A DNA stretch of 64,000 nt, taken from Streptomyces sp. NBC_00523 (lineage in GTDB: Bacteria; Actinomycetota; Actinomycetes; Streptomycetales; Streptomycetaceae). Made by a program: the position numbers and the translations under genes. This document shows, one piece after another, positions 15,531 to 23,683 of the stretch. Numbering within the stretch: the first letter of the stretch is position 1; every line of letters begins with the position of its first letter. The stretch covers positions 6,448,001 through 6,512,000 of the forward strand of contig NZ_CP107836.1 of assembly GCF_036346615.1 (NCBI RefSeq), read 5' to 3'. Under the pieces are notes generated by a model. That model was not told where the DNA came from. It did not search any database and was given only the letters and a program-made list of their open reading frames with translations.

Positions 15531-16357
15531 TAAGCGAGCAGATCCCGCAGCGAGGCCGTCATACGGGTGGCGAATGCCTCCCGTACGGGGGCGGCTACCC
15601 GGTCCAGCGAGAGATACGGGTTGAGGTCTTCCAGTTCTACGAGGAGCAGCTCGCCGTCCGCCGTGCGGCAGGCGTCCACCCGCTGGATGCCGTGGTCCAG
15701 CGTGTTCCACTCCACGAAGGACCGGGCGAACGCCAGGTCCGCCGGGCTCGCCGCGTACGGCTCCAGCACCCACCGCCGGTCCGGGGCCGGGGCGTGCAGC
15801 GCGTACTGGAAGTCGTGGTCGACGTAATAGAAGGACACCTCGTAGCGGAAGTCGATCCGGGGCTGGACGAGCAGGGTCCCGTCGGAGCCCGGGGCGAGCT
15901 CCGGCGTCGTCACGAAGCGCAGGCCCACCGAGTCCGCGCCCAGCTTCGGCTTGACGACATAGGCCTCGGCCTCCGGCAGCAGCCCCAGGTCCGCCGCCCG
16001 GTCCACGGTGGGGATGACCGGGTATCCGGCGCGGCTGAGGTCCACGAGGTACTGCTTGCCCGCCATGTCCCCGCGCCCGGTCAGCGGGTTGTACACGCGG
16101 GTGCCCAGCTCCAGGGCCCGTGCCCGGAACGCGTCGTACGCCTCCTGGTAGTGCAGGACCGGGCCGCTGTTGCGTACGACGACGGCGTCGAAGCGGTCCA
16201 GCAGGGCGGCGGCGTCACGCGGGTGGCACAGCGCGAGGTCGAAGCTCTCGCGCAGCCGCGCCGTCAGCCGGATGTCCTCGTCGCAGTAGCGCCGGCCGCG
16301 CGCCTCGTAGGCGAGGTCGGTGACGAAGAGGACGGACGGGCGCGGGACGGCGGGCAT
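15530..16357 (-). CDS. ATP-grasp domain protein
   Basis: A 275-aa protein with an ATP-grasp-like arrangement: an N-terminal Rossmann-like part (SVLFVTDLAYEARGRRYCDE), GRGDMAGKQYLVDLSRAGYP near residue 92, the ATP-binding strand AEAYVVKPKLGADSVGLR near 130, and the metal-binding end GELLLVELEDLNPYLSL near 235. ATP-grasp enzymes join a carboxylate to an amine or thiol; the substrates cannot be read from sequence. It resembles stand-alone ATP-grasp proteins of actinomycetes of unknown product. No peptide precursor gene is visible next to it. The stop codon abuts the 162-bp palindromic element. Confidence 0.75.
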   Translation of the reverse strand: MPAVPRPSVLFVTDLAYEARGRRYCDEDIRLTARLRESFDLALCHPRDAAALLDRFDAVVVRNSGPVLHYQEAYDAFRARALELGTRVYNPLTGRGDMAGKQYLVDLSRAGYPVIPTVDRAADLGLLPEAEAYVVKPKLGADSVGLRFVTTPELAPGSDGTLLVQPRIDFRYEVSFYYVDHDFQYALHAPAPDRRWVLEPYAASPADLAFARSFVEWNTLDHGIQRVDACRTADGELLLVELEDLNPYLSLDRVAAPVREAFATRMTASLRDLLA

Positions 16358-16439
16358 GGCGTTTCCCCCGGGGGCGACGGTGGTGCGGACCCGCTCATCC
16401 TCGCTGGCCCGCTCCCGCCCCCGCCCGCCGCCCCTGCGC

Positions 16440-17654
16440 TCAGCGGATGTGCCGCCCCGAGATCGCCCGTGCGATGACCAGGCGCTGGATCTCGCTGGTC
16501 CCCTCGAAGATCGTGTAGATCTTGGCGTCGCGGTACATCCGCTCCACCGGGTGCTCCCGGCTGTATCCGGCGCCGCCGAGGATCTGGACGGCCTTCTCCG
16601 TGGCGGCCACCGCGAGTTCGCCCGCGCGGAGCTTGGACATGGAGCCCTGTCCGGCGTCGAAGGTGCGGTCGTTGCGGGCCATCCACGCGGCCTGCCAGAT
16701 CAGCAGCCGTACGGCCTCGATCTCGGTACGGATGTCGGCCAGGGCGAACGCGATCGACTGGTTCTCGATGATCGGCCGCCCGAACGCCTCGCGGTCGCCC
16801 GCGTACTCCAGCGCGTATTCGTACGCGGCGCGCGCGATGCCCAGCGCCTGGGCGCCGACCGTGGGGCGGCTGACCTCGAAGGTGGCCATCGCGGCCTGGC
16901 CCTTGGCGGTGGAGCCCTCGCGGGCGCGGGCGAGGCGGGCGTCCAGCTTCTCCTTGCCGCCGAGCAGGCAGTGCCCCGGCACCCGGACGTCGTCCAGGAA
17001 GACGTCGGCCGTGTGCGAGGCGCGCAGCCCCAGCTTCTTGATGGTGCGGCTCGCCGCCAGGCCCTCGGTGCCCGGCGGCACGATGAACGCGGCCTGCCCG
17101 CGCGCGCCGAGGGCCGGGTCGACCGAGGCGACGACGACGTGGACCTCGGCGATCCCGCCGTTGGTGATCCACGCCTTCTGGCCGGAGATCACCCACTCGT
17201 CCTTCGCCTCGTCGTACCGGGCCTTCGTGGTCATCGCGGAGACGTCGGAGCCGGCCTGCGGTTCGGACACGCAGAACGCCGCGACCTTCGGGTCGTCCTC
17301 GTCGCCGTAGCACTGGGGGACCCACTCGGCGAGCTGGTCCGGGGTGCCGGAGGCGAAGATCCCGGCGACGGCGAGCGAGGTGCCGAACAGGGCCATGCCG
17401 ATGCCGGCGTCACCCCAGAACAGTTCCTCGTTGGCTATCTGGAGGGAGAGCCCCGACGGGTCGCCGTACATGTCGGCCAGCGACTCGAACCCGTAGAGAC
17501 CGATGCGCGCGGCCTCCTGGATGACCGGCCAGGGCGTCTCCTCGCGGGCGTCCCACTCGGCCGCCGCCGGGCGCACCACCTGGGCGGCGAAGCCGTGCAC
17601 CCAGTTGCGCAGGTCCTGCTGCTCCTCGGTGAGCGCGAGGGAGAAGTAGCTCAT
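16440..17654 (-). CDS. Acyl-CoA dehydrogenase
   Basis: A 404-aa flavoprotein oxidising acyl-CoA to 2-enoyl-CoA. Signatures are AFCVSEPQAGSDVSAM (near residue 127, FAD/substrate loop), the KAWITNGGIAEVHVVVA strand, and the C-terminal catalytic-glutamate segment IYTIFEGTSEIQRLVIARAI. I chose the ATG at 17654 (MSYFSLALTEEQQDLRNWVH), the normal family start; it lies four bases after the stop of the SCP2 gene. The two genes are clearly one operon, controlled by the palindromes at 18142-18172. The chain-length preference cannot be read, though the SCP2 partner suggests a bulky lipid or sterol-like acyl-CoA. Confidence 0.9.
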   Translation of the reverse strand: MSYFSLALTEEQQDLRNWVHGFAAQVVRPAAAEWDAREETPWPVIQEAARIGLYGFESLADMYGDPSGLSLQIANEELFWGDAGIGMALFGTSLAVAGIFASGTPDQLAEWVPQCYGDEDDPKVAAFCVSEPQAGSDVSAMTTKARYDEAKDEWVISGQKAWITNGGIAEVHVVVASVDPALGARGQAAFIVPPGTEGLAASRTIKKLGLRASHTADVFLDDVRVPGHCLLGGKEKLDARLARAREGSTAKGQAAMATFEVSRPTVGAQALGIARAAYEYALEYAGDREAFGRPIIENQSIAFALADIRTEIEAVRLLIWQAAWMARNDRTFDAGQGSMSKLRAGELAVAATEKAVQILGGAGYSREHPVERMYRDAKIYTIFEGTSEIQRLVIARAISGRHIR

Positions 17655-17658
17655 CGGC

Positions 17659-18132
17659 TCACGCCTTCGGGATGTCGAAGTAGCGCGTGAGGCCCGAGGC
17701 CAGGCCGACGTCACCGGCCACCTTCAGCTTGCGCATCATGAACATGGTGATGGGGTTGCCGTTGCCGGAGACCAGCTTCAGGAACTCCGCGTCCGCCATG
17801 ATCAGCGTCGTACGCGGCTCCGCCTCCGAGCGGCCCTCGCTGACGGTGCAGGTGCCGTCCGCGATCGAGGTCTCGTAGACCACCTCCGTGTCACCGGTGA
17901 TCTTCCAGCGGATCAACGCCGTGAGCGCCCCGGCCGCCTCCGGGCGGAACTGCTGCTTCATCCGGCCGAAGACCTCGCCGAGCACCCGGGCGCGCAGCTC
18001 CCCGTGCATGACCTCGGCGAGCTGCCTGGCGGACAGCCCCTTCACGATCCGGGCGAACTCCTCGGGGGAGACGGCCGCGAAGTCGAGGGCGGCCAGTTCG
18101 CCGGTGACATTGCCGCTGCTGTTGTCGGCCAC
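17659..18132 (-). CDS. SCP2 sterol-binding domain protein
   Basis: A 157-aa SCP2-like protein: a helical N-terminus (PEEFARIVKGLSARQLAEVM), the beta-sheet core IRWKITGDTEVVYETSI, and the late part FLKLVSGNGNPITMFMMRKL followed by VAGDVGLASGLTRYF. SCP2 domains hold sterols, fatty acyl chains or acyl-CoAs in a hydrophobic tunnel. Here it probably delivers substrate to the acyl-CoA dehydrogenase encoded four bases downstream. GTG start with AAGGA upstream. Two palindromes lie immediately upstream, the nearer only ten bases from the start, which fits tight repression. Confidence 0.88.
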   Translation of the reverse strand: MADNSSGNVTGELAALDFAAVSPEEFARIVKGLSARQLAEVMHGELRARVLGEVFGRMKQQFRPEAAGALTALIRWKITGDTEVVYETSIADGTCTVSEGRSEAEPRTTLIMADAEFLKLVSGNGNPITMFMMRKLKVAGDVGLASGLTRYFDIPKA

Positions 18133-18141
18133 GCCAGTTCC

Positions 18142-18172
18142 TTACTCTGGAGTAAACTTACTTTTGAGTAAG
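18142..18172. promoter_or_regulatory. Two tandem palindromic operators before the SCP2/acyl-CoA dehydrogenase operon
   Basis: TTACTCTGGAGTAA (18142-18155, 6-bp arms) and CTTACTTTTGAGTAAG (18157-18172, 6-bp arms). Both have TTACT/AGTAA halves and their centres are 16 bases apart, so they lie about one and a half helix turns apart. This looks like a TetR- or MarR-type binding site; the regulator gene is not next to it. Confidence 0.6.
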
Positions 18173-18224
18173 GTAAGGGCGCGGCGGTCTCTTCGCAAGA
18201 TGGGGCGCGGGCCGTCGTACGAGG

Positions 18225-18488
18225 TCACCAGGCGGAGCCGGGACGCACCACGAGCCGGGGGTGGTGGGCGGCGAGCACCTTGTTGGCGCGGGCCAGCTCC
18301 GACAGGGCGAACTCGCGGTCGGCCTGGTCCTCGATACCCAGCCGGGGACCGCGGAACCTGCGGACCTCGCGCGCGGCGCAGTCGGCGTCGAACTCGGCCT
18401 GGAGGATGTGCGCGGGGGTGCAGGCGCCGATGAGCGCGGCGATGCGGTCCGGGATGGGGACGGGGACGAGCAGGTGCGAGGCGGTCAT
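18225..18488 (-). CDS. Small hypothetical protein
   Basis: An 87-aa protein of unknown function. It starts MTASHLLVPVPIPDRIAALI, continues with TPAHILQAEFDADCAAREVR and ends with a helical stretch, ADREFALSELARANKVLAAH. No signal peptide or membrane helix is visible. The ATG at 18488 has GAGAGGGAA upstream; an upstream in-frame ATG at 18557 would add 23 unlikely residues. It lies just upstream of the SCP2 operon on the same strand but is separated from it by the operator region, so it is probably transcribed apart. Confidence 0.6.
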   Translation of the reverse strand: MTASHLLVPVPIPDRIAALIGACTPAHILQAEFDADCAAREVRRFRGPRLGIEDQADREFALSELARANKVLAAHHPRLVVRPGSAW

Positions 18489-18705
18489 GGGGGGTTCCCT
18501 CTCGATGGTGGCCAGGAGGTCGGGCGTCGGACCGCCGGGTGGGCGGACCGACTCCACTCCATATAACGAGACGCAGTTCCTGGTTTCGCGTTGAGTACGT
18601 CTCCGTGTGGCAACCGTTTGGGAATGACCGGCTATTTCCCCTTACCTGCGAGTAGGTTGACTTCGCGTGAGGTGCTCGTCGGGCCTGAGGTGCGTCGCGC
18701 GCTGT

Positions 18706-19920
18706 TCAGATGGGTGTGTCGTTGCTGCGAGCCCGCAGCTGCATGGCGCGGAGCACGGTCTCCGTGGAGAACCGCGCCTCCGGATCGACCAGTTGATCGC
18801 CGAAGATCGATTCCAGATTGCGCATCCGGTAGCGGACGGTCTGGGGGTGTACATCGAGCAGCTCGCCCATCTGGGCCGCCGTGCCCCGGGTGTCGAGCCA
18901 GATCCTGAGAGTTTCGATGAGCCGTTCGCGCCGGTTGGCGCTGATGTTGGCCATCGGGGCGAGTTCGCGGCGCGCGAGCTGATCGAGGAGGACCGGATCG
19001 GACAGCAGCCACAGGGTGATGAGGTGGTCGTCGCAGAGGATGGCCGGCGCGTCCTCGATGACGCCCGCGTCCACGAGTTCCAGGACCCGCCGCGCCCAGC
19101 GGACCGAGTCCGAGGCCAGCGACGAGGGGACGGTCAGGCCGATGGCGGCGCGGACGCCCGGCAGGGCGTGTTCGAGCATGCGTCTTCGCATGTCGTCGAA
19201 GGGGCCCGGGATCAGTAAGTGCGGCTGAGGGTCGGTGAAGTCGACCAGTACGTCGCGGTCGATCGCCAGCCGGTCCAGATCGGGGGAGGGGCGCACGGCG
19301 ACGAGCGTCACCTCGTCCGGCAGCGTCCAGCCGGTCTGCTCGCACAGCTCGGCGATGGCCACGCGCGGCACCGGCCGCCCGGCGAGGATCAGATGCAGCA
19401 GCCTGCGCCGCAAGGTGTCGGTGTGGTCGTCGGAGGCCGACCTCACCTCCAAGTACCCCTCGCGCGACAGGGCTTCGAGTTCGTCCACGTAACTGAACAG
19501 CGCGTCCGCGAACGTCAGCATCATGGTGGGGGAGAGGTTGTAGCGCCTGCCGATCTTCTTCGCCCGGCGCAGCGCGACGCGGGCGCCCAGCCGGTACGCC
19601 CCCTGCAACTGGTCCAGGCTGCGCCCCTCGTACGCCTCGAAACGGCCGAACCTGCGGCACATCTCGTCGCGCAGTGCGGAGGGGGCGGCCGGCTCGGCCA
19701 CCTGGTCCACGAACACGGAGATGCTCTGCTCGACGCCGACCCGGATGCCCTGTCCGTACGGTCCGTCGAGGAGCCGCGCGTACTCGGGGTAGGCGCGGGT
19801 GACCTCAAGGCCGATCTCCTTGATGAGGCTGGGCAGTTCGGGCCGCACGATCGTGGCGAACTCCTGCGGCAGCGGTCCCAGCGGCTCTCCCAGCTCCGAG
19901 GGTTGCGCAACTCCCGGCAT
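18706..19920 (-). CDS. PucR-family transcriptional regulator, TTA-containing
   Basis: A 404-aa regulator of the PucR/CdaR type: an N-terminal ~170-residue helical sensor (EFATIVRPELPSLIKEIGLE…), a degenerate GGDEF-like middle, and the C-terminal PucR helix-turn-helix ETLRIWLDTRGTAAQMGELL then VHPQTVRYRMRNLESIFG (residues ~345-385). Leu235 is encoded by TTA (19216-19218), so the protein should depend on the bldA tRNA. It is divergent from the secreted-protein operon starting at 20667 and is the best candidate regulator for that operon and perhaps the Mce operon. A CTTCGG-CTG-CCGAAG palindrome lies ~85 bases before its start. Confidence 0.87.
   Translation of the reverse strand: MPGVAQPSELGEPLGPLPQEFATIVRPELPSLIKEIGLEVTRAYPEYARLLDGPYGQGIRVGVEQSISVFVDQVAEPAAPSALRDEMCRRFGRFEAYEGRSLDQLQGAYRLGARVALRRAKKIGRRYNLSPTMMLTFADALFSYVDELEALSREGYLEVRSASDDHTDTLRRRLLHLILAGRPVPRVAIAELCEQTGWTLPDEVTLVAVRPSPDLDRLAIDRDVLVDFTDPQPHLLIPGPFDDMRRRMLEHALPGVRAAIGLTVPSSLASDSVRWARRVLELVDAGVIEDAPAILCDDHLITLWLLSDPVLLDQLARRELAPMANISANRRERLIETLRIWLDTRGTAAQMGELLDVHPQTVRYRMRNLESIFGDQLVDPEARFSTETVLRAMQLRARSNDTPI
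19216..19218 (-). other. TTA codon (bldA target) in the PucR-type gene
   Basis: Reads CAC TTA CTG ATC on the minus strand (His-Leu-Leu-Ile). It is the single TTA I found in this gene and makes its translation dependent on the bldA tRNA in Streptomyces. Confidence 0.88.
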
Positions 19921-20003
19921 ACCTTGACCCCTTCTTGCTCTCCGGCGCCCGGTGGGGGTGACGGACGGGAGAGCGCTCCCAGCCGTTCTCAGGTGCGTAC
20001 CAA

Positions 20004-20018
20004 CTTCGGCTGCCGAAG
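20004..20018. promoter_or_regulatory. Palindrome upstream of the PucR-type gene
   Basis: CTTCGG-CTG-CCGAAG, perfect 6-bp arms. Possible autoregulatory site of the PucR protein; no experimental support. Confidence 0.35.
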
Positions 20019-20490
20019 ATAGTCCACGTATGTGGCTCTGAACACAGGCAGGACAAGACGAAATGTATGGGCCATGTATCGGCGAGTTTCAGCCACCCGC
20101 CGGTTTCGGCCTCCGCGCTTGAGTCCGGCTCGTGGATCACTCGTGCGGTGCTGATGCGGGGGCCCGGATTCCGGTAATGCGGCGGTGGCTCCGACGCGCG
20201 CTTCCGGACTCCCCGAACAATGTCGCCTGCGCTATTCGCGGTGAATTCCACTGCCTCGGCAGGGGGGAAGTCAAGAGTGCGGAGGCGTTCCGGGGGAGAC
20301 CGTACGGCAGGGCCGTGACGTGGGGCGTTGGGCCGAGCGGGGTGCCGTTCCGTCATCGGGTGAGCAGGAGCGGGCACCCCGGCTCCGGGAGAACTGCTCA
20401 CTTCTGGATAAAAAATCCGCCCGCCGTACTCGTCTCGCAAGCAATTTCTGAGAGGGAACGATGATTGTGGAGATTCTTTGTTCCAGCGTG

Positions 20491-20520
20491 TTGCGGAGCG
20501 ACATTACTCGCCCGTAGCGT
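20491..20520 (+). promoter_or_regulatory. Promoter-like element before the secreted-protein operon
   Basis: TTGCGG (20491-20496), 18 bases, TAGCGT (20515-20520), with ATTACTCGCCCG just before the -10. Almost the same element occurs at 25075-25103 before the Mce operon. The predicted transcript start is ~140 bases before the first start codon. Confidence 0.5.
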
Positions 20521-20666
20521 CATCGCCGAACGCAAGAGGTCGAGCAGTCCGTCAGGTCGGGCTGCCACATTCCTGTCTCGTGACCCCCCACTCCGGGAGC
20601 GCCGCTCACCCGGCCGGAAGTGGCCCCCCGGTGTAGGTCACACACCCTCGAAGGGAACCGGATTCC

Positions 20667-21284
20667 GTGAACACCCTTGCACGTAGAGCCGCAATCATCG
20701 CCACCGCCGCCAGTGCCGCCCTCGGTATGGCTGCCACCACGGCGTCCGCCGGCGCCACGGCCTCGTGGTCGGCGACCCCGAACGGCGCGTACACCGCCAG
20801 CGCGACCAGCCCCACCCTGGCGGTCCCCGCCGCGACCCTGTCGTGTGCCTCCTCCAACGTGACCGCGGGCAACGTCAACGCGACCAGTGCCACGGGAGCC
20901 AACATGGCGACCATCGGCACGATCGGCTTCACCAGCTGCTCGGTCGGTGGCATCACCTTCACCGTCTCCATGACCGCGACGCCGTGGACGATCAACGTCA
21001 CCGGGGTGGACCCCGCCAACGCCAACCGGGTCAAGGGCAACGTCACCGGCATCTCGGCCCACATCACCGGCTTCGGCTGCGTGGCCGACTTCAAGGGCAA
21101 GGCCTACGGGTACTACGACAACAGCACCGGCCGGCTGGTCATCGACGGTTCGGGCACGGAGCTGAAGGCGTCCAACGCCAACTGCCTCGGCCTGATCAAC
21201 AACGGCGACGTGGCCTCCTTCAAGGCCTCGTACCTCGTCAAGATCACCTCGACGGGCACCTCGCCGAAGATCACGACGCCGTAA
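20667..21284 (+). CDS. Secreted protein, paralogue 1
   Basis: A 205-aa exported protein. A signal peptide (MNTLARRAAIIATAASAALG…) probably ends after TTASA near residue 27. The mature part is Thr/Ala/Asn-rich and beta-strand-like, with four cysteines (ATLSCASS, FTSCSVGG, GFGCVADF, NANCLGL) that could form two disulfides. I do not recognise a named domain. Residues from ~130 match the next gene closely (SAHxxGFGCVADFKG … ANCLGLxNNxDV), so the two are paralogues in tandem. GTG start with GAAGGGAA upstream. A perfect hairpin lies between the two genes. It is probably a surface or cell-wall protein. Confidence 0.8.
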   Translation: MNTLARRAAIIATAASAALGMAATTASAGATASWSATPNGAYTASATSPTLAVPAATLSCASSNVTAGNVNATSATGANMATIGTIGFTSCSVGGITFTVSMTATPWTINVTGVDPANANRVKGNVTGISAHITGFGCVADFKGKAYGYYDNSTGRLVIDGSGTELKASNANCLGLINNGDVASFKASYLVKITSTGTSPKITTP

Positions 21285-21305
21285 GGCGCAACAGCACACG
21301 GGTAC

Positions 21306-21338
21306 GGGCCGGCCGCGAAGCCTCTTCGCGGCCGGCCC
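21306..21338 (+). terminator. Hairpin between the two secreted paralogues
   Basis: Perfect 15-bp stem (21306-21320 with 21324-21338) and a CCT loop, starting 22 bases after the stop. It probably terminates or attenuates transcription, lowering expression of the downstream paralogue. Confidence 0.75.
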
Positions 21339-21395
21339 GGCCTTCTCGTTGGGGGCGTCGCGGAGACGGCGCCACGAGCCAGAGGATGTGAGTCC

Positions 21396-22010
21396 GTGAA
21401 CTTCCCCGCACGACGATCCGCCACGGTGGCCGCCGCTTTCGTCGCTGCCTTCGGGTCGGTGGTGTCCTCGGCCTCGGCCGCCACGACGGGCTCGTGGAGC
21501 GTGACGCCCGCTGGGGCGTATACGGCCCATGCTGTCTATCCGACATGGACCGTTCCAGCTGCGACCATTGCGTGCGATTCGTTGGACGTGACTGCTGGAG
21601 AACTCGAAGCGACCGTCGCGACCGGAGGCAGGATAGGCACGATCGATGCCATCACGACCCGCAACTGCCAGTTCGGCTTCGGCGAGGTCGTGACGACGAG
21701 CACCACGCCGTGGGCCATCGACCTCGTGGGGCAGAACCCTTCCCATGCGAACTGGGTGGACGTCAGGATCAGCGGGGTCTCGGCTCACTGGGGCGGATTC
21801 GGTTGCGTCGCCGACTTCAAGGGAACGCTCCACGGCCATTACGAGAACGACACCGGCAAGCTCGTCATCGGTGACACGTCCGGTGGCCTGCTCGCCTCCA
21901 AGGCGAACTGCCTGGGGCTCGTCAACAACGCCGACGTCGTCACGCTCAGGGCATCGTTGCGTGTGGCCATGGCGTCTACCGGCAAGGCGCCGGTGCTCAG
22001 GGCGCTGTAG
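21396..22010 (+). CDS. Secreted protein, paralogue 2
   Basis: A 204-aa exported protein, clear tandem paralogue of the preceding one. The signal peptide is MNFPARRSATVAAAFVAAFG, cleaved near SSASA. The four cysteines are kept (ATIACDSLD, TTRNCQFGF, GFGCVADF, KANCLGL), as is the C-terminal block ending DVVTLRASLRVAM. The middle is more diverged, and base composition is slightly less GC-biased than in the neighbours. GTG start. It may be expressed less than paralogue 1 because of the intervening hairpin. Function unknown; probably extracytoplasmic. Confidence 0.8.
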   Translation: MNFPARRSATVAAAFVAAFGSVVSSASAATTGSWSVTPAGAYTAHAVYPTWTVPAATIACDSLDVTAGELEATVATGGRIGTIDAITTRNCQFGFGEVVTTSTTPWAIDLVGQNPSHANWVDVRISGVSAHWGGFGCVADFKGTLHGHYENDTGKLVIGDTSGGLLASKANCLGLVNNADVVTLRASLRVAMASTGKAPVLRAL

Positions 22011-22087
22011 GGCGCAATGCACAGGCGTGGGACGACCGCGCCACCGCAGCTGTACTACCGATCGCACCCGTGGAGGACTGGCCCGAT

Positions 22088-23602
22088 ATGCACCCTCAGA
22101 TACCTGTGACCCGTGCGCGGCGTTCCGTGAGGGTCGCCTCCGTCGCCGGTCTCGCCCTGCTCGCCGGCCTGCTGTCCGGAGGGGGCTCGGCCGCCGACGA
22201 GAGCAGCGGGCCGGCCGGCTTCGCCGCCGCCTGCGGAGCCGAGGACAGCGGCACGGCGACCGTGGCCGCCACGGTCGCCGTGTCGGTGGACGTTCCGGAG
22301 ACCGGTGAGGTCGGCCGCCCGGTACAGCCCGGGCCCGTGACGCTCACCGTCACCCTCTCGCGGGCGGATCTCGCGGGGCTGGTGCCGGAAGGCACCGAGG
22401 CGTTCGTGAGCCGGGCGGCGCTCAAGGTGAAGATCGCCCAGAACGGGGAGTCGACCGAGGCGCCGTGGGAGCTGTACGCGCCGAGCACCCCCCTTCCCGC
22501 CGACGGTGACGTGGCCCTCGTCCACTCCGGTGAGGTCCCCTACGTGACGCTGGGATCCGCGGGCGATGTCGACTTCTCCGTCGCGGAGTTGACGATCGAG
22601 CTGCGGTCCGCCGCAGCGGAGCCCGAGAAGAGCGCACCGCCTCTGAGCAAGGTGACGTGCCGACTGAAGGAGGGCGAGAACGGGCATCTCGCGACCACGC
22701 ATGTGACCGACGGCAGCGGCGCCGAGCCGCCGGCCACCCCTGAGACGTCCACCCCTCCGGCGGGTGCCTCCGGCCGGGAGGAGGAGAAGGACATCGCGGT
22801 GGAACCGGCGGCCGCTGAGGACGACGAGGACCCCGACTACTGTCCTGTGGATCCGCCGGTGGGGGAGATGGACGGGAGCGAGGCGCCGCAGCCTCCACCG
22901 GGCGATACACCACGTGTCGTGGAGAACCCGGCTCCGCAGTTCGCCTGTGCCAACGTGGTGGGCCTGGCCAATGTTCAGAAGATGAACGGAGCCATGATCA
23001 TCAATAATCCAGCCCCTCCAGACCATCCTGCCCTCATCAGTGTGAAGCCGGCGGCGCGCATCACCATGCGAGGGTTCGATGAGGTGGGCGGGTACTACAT
23101 CCGCTTCGATTCCCTCGCGGCCATCAAACTTCCGGATGCCGACTCCACCTTTCTCGCCTTCGGCTTCCAGCCGGTGACGGCGAAGGTGTCCTTCGAGGCC
23201 GGACCGATGACCATCTCCTTCGGAAACGTCGGCGATACGGCATTTTCCACGGCCTACTTCAAGCAGTCCCTCCGCCTCCACGACGTCAGAATCAACGGCA
23301 CACCACTGGATGTGGGAAGCGACTGCAGGACGGAGAAGGCGTTCAAAGTGGTACTGAATGGCGGGGCGGAGTATACGAACGTGGGAGTGGGCGGCCGGCT
23401 GGACGGTGAGGTCACCATCCCGCCCTTCACCGGATGCGGCACGGGCGGCGAGAACCTGAATCCGCTGTTCACCGCTGCGATCTCGGGCCCGGGGAACCGG
23501 ATCGCCATGGATCAGGCATCGACCTGTATTCCCACCAACCCCGAGGCTTCCTACTGCCCACCCCCTCCGGCGGAACTGCCCGGCACGAAGCCCAAGCCGT
23601 AG
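22088..23602 (+). CDS. Large secreted protein, DUF6801-like N-terminal domain
   Basis: A 504-aa exported protein. After the signal peptide (RRSVRVASVAGLALLAGLLS) comes a ~170-residue beta domain (…PVTLTVTLSRADLAGLVPEG … VDFSVAELTIELRSA … KVTCRLKEGENGHLATTHV) resembling DUF6801 domains of actinomycete surface proteins. A Glu/Pro-rich linker follows, then a C-terminal ~270-residue beta domain containing GAEYTNVGVGGRLDGEVTIP and PFTGCGTGGENLNPLFTAAI, and a Pro-rich end. Third-position GC falls in the C-terminal half (codons such as AAT and ATA appear), hinting at a different history. ATG at 22088 with GGAGG ten bases upstream. Likely a cell-surface protein of the same operon; the DUF6801 call is from memory. 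Confidence 0.72.
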   Translation: MHPQIPVTRARRSVRVASVAGLALLAGLLSGGGSAADESSGPAGFAAACGAEDSGTATVAATVAVSVDVPETGEVGRPVQPGPVTLTVTLSRADLAGLVPEGTEAFVSRAALKVKIAQNGESTEAPWELYAPSTPLPADGDVALVHSGEVPYVTLGSAGDVDFSVAELTIELRSAAAEPEKSAPPLSKVTCRLKEGENGHLATTHVTDGSGAEPPATPETSTPPAGASGREEEKDIAVEPAAAEDDEDPDYCPVDPPVGEMDGSEAPQPPPGDTPRVVENPAPQFACANVVGLANVQKMNGAMIINNPAPPDHPALISVKPAARITMRGFDEVGGYYIRFDSLAAIKLPDADSTFLAFGFQPVTAKVSFEAGPMTISFGNVGDTAFSTAYFKQSLRLHDVRINGTPLDVGSDCRTEKAFKVVLNGGAEYTNVGVGGRLDGEVTIPPFTGCGTGGENLNPLFTAAISGPGNRIAMDQASTCIPTNPEASYCPPPPAELPGTKPKP

Positions 23603-23625
23603 CCCGCCGCCCGGCCGACGCACCG

Positions 23626-23662
23626 CGAAGGGGCCACCTCCACGGAGGAGGTGGCCCCTTCG
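23626..23662. terminator. Bidirectional hairpin terminator
   Basis: Perfect 16-bp stem (23626-23641 with 23647-23662) and a 5-base loop, placed between converging genes ending at 23602 and 23684. It can serve both strands. Confidence 0.85.
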
Positions 23663-23683
23663 GGACTCCGGTCGCCCGGACGG

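Larger units (their letters stand above)
19921..20666. other. Divergent intergenic region, about 750 bases
   Basis: No convincing gene. It contains the palindrome at 20004-20018 and a nearby CCAC-GTAT-GTGG repeat (20025-20036) on the PucR side, and a promoter-like element at 20491-20520 on the secreted-protein side. Short open frames here show poor third-position bias and no ribosome-binding sites. GC is lower than in the flanking genes (for example around 20400-20470). Confidence 0.6.

Noticed and set aside
20132..20464. 110-codon plus-strand frame in the PucR/secreted-protein gap
   Set aside because: Poor third-position GC, no ribosome-binding site, no recognisable protein.
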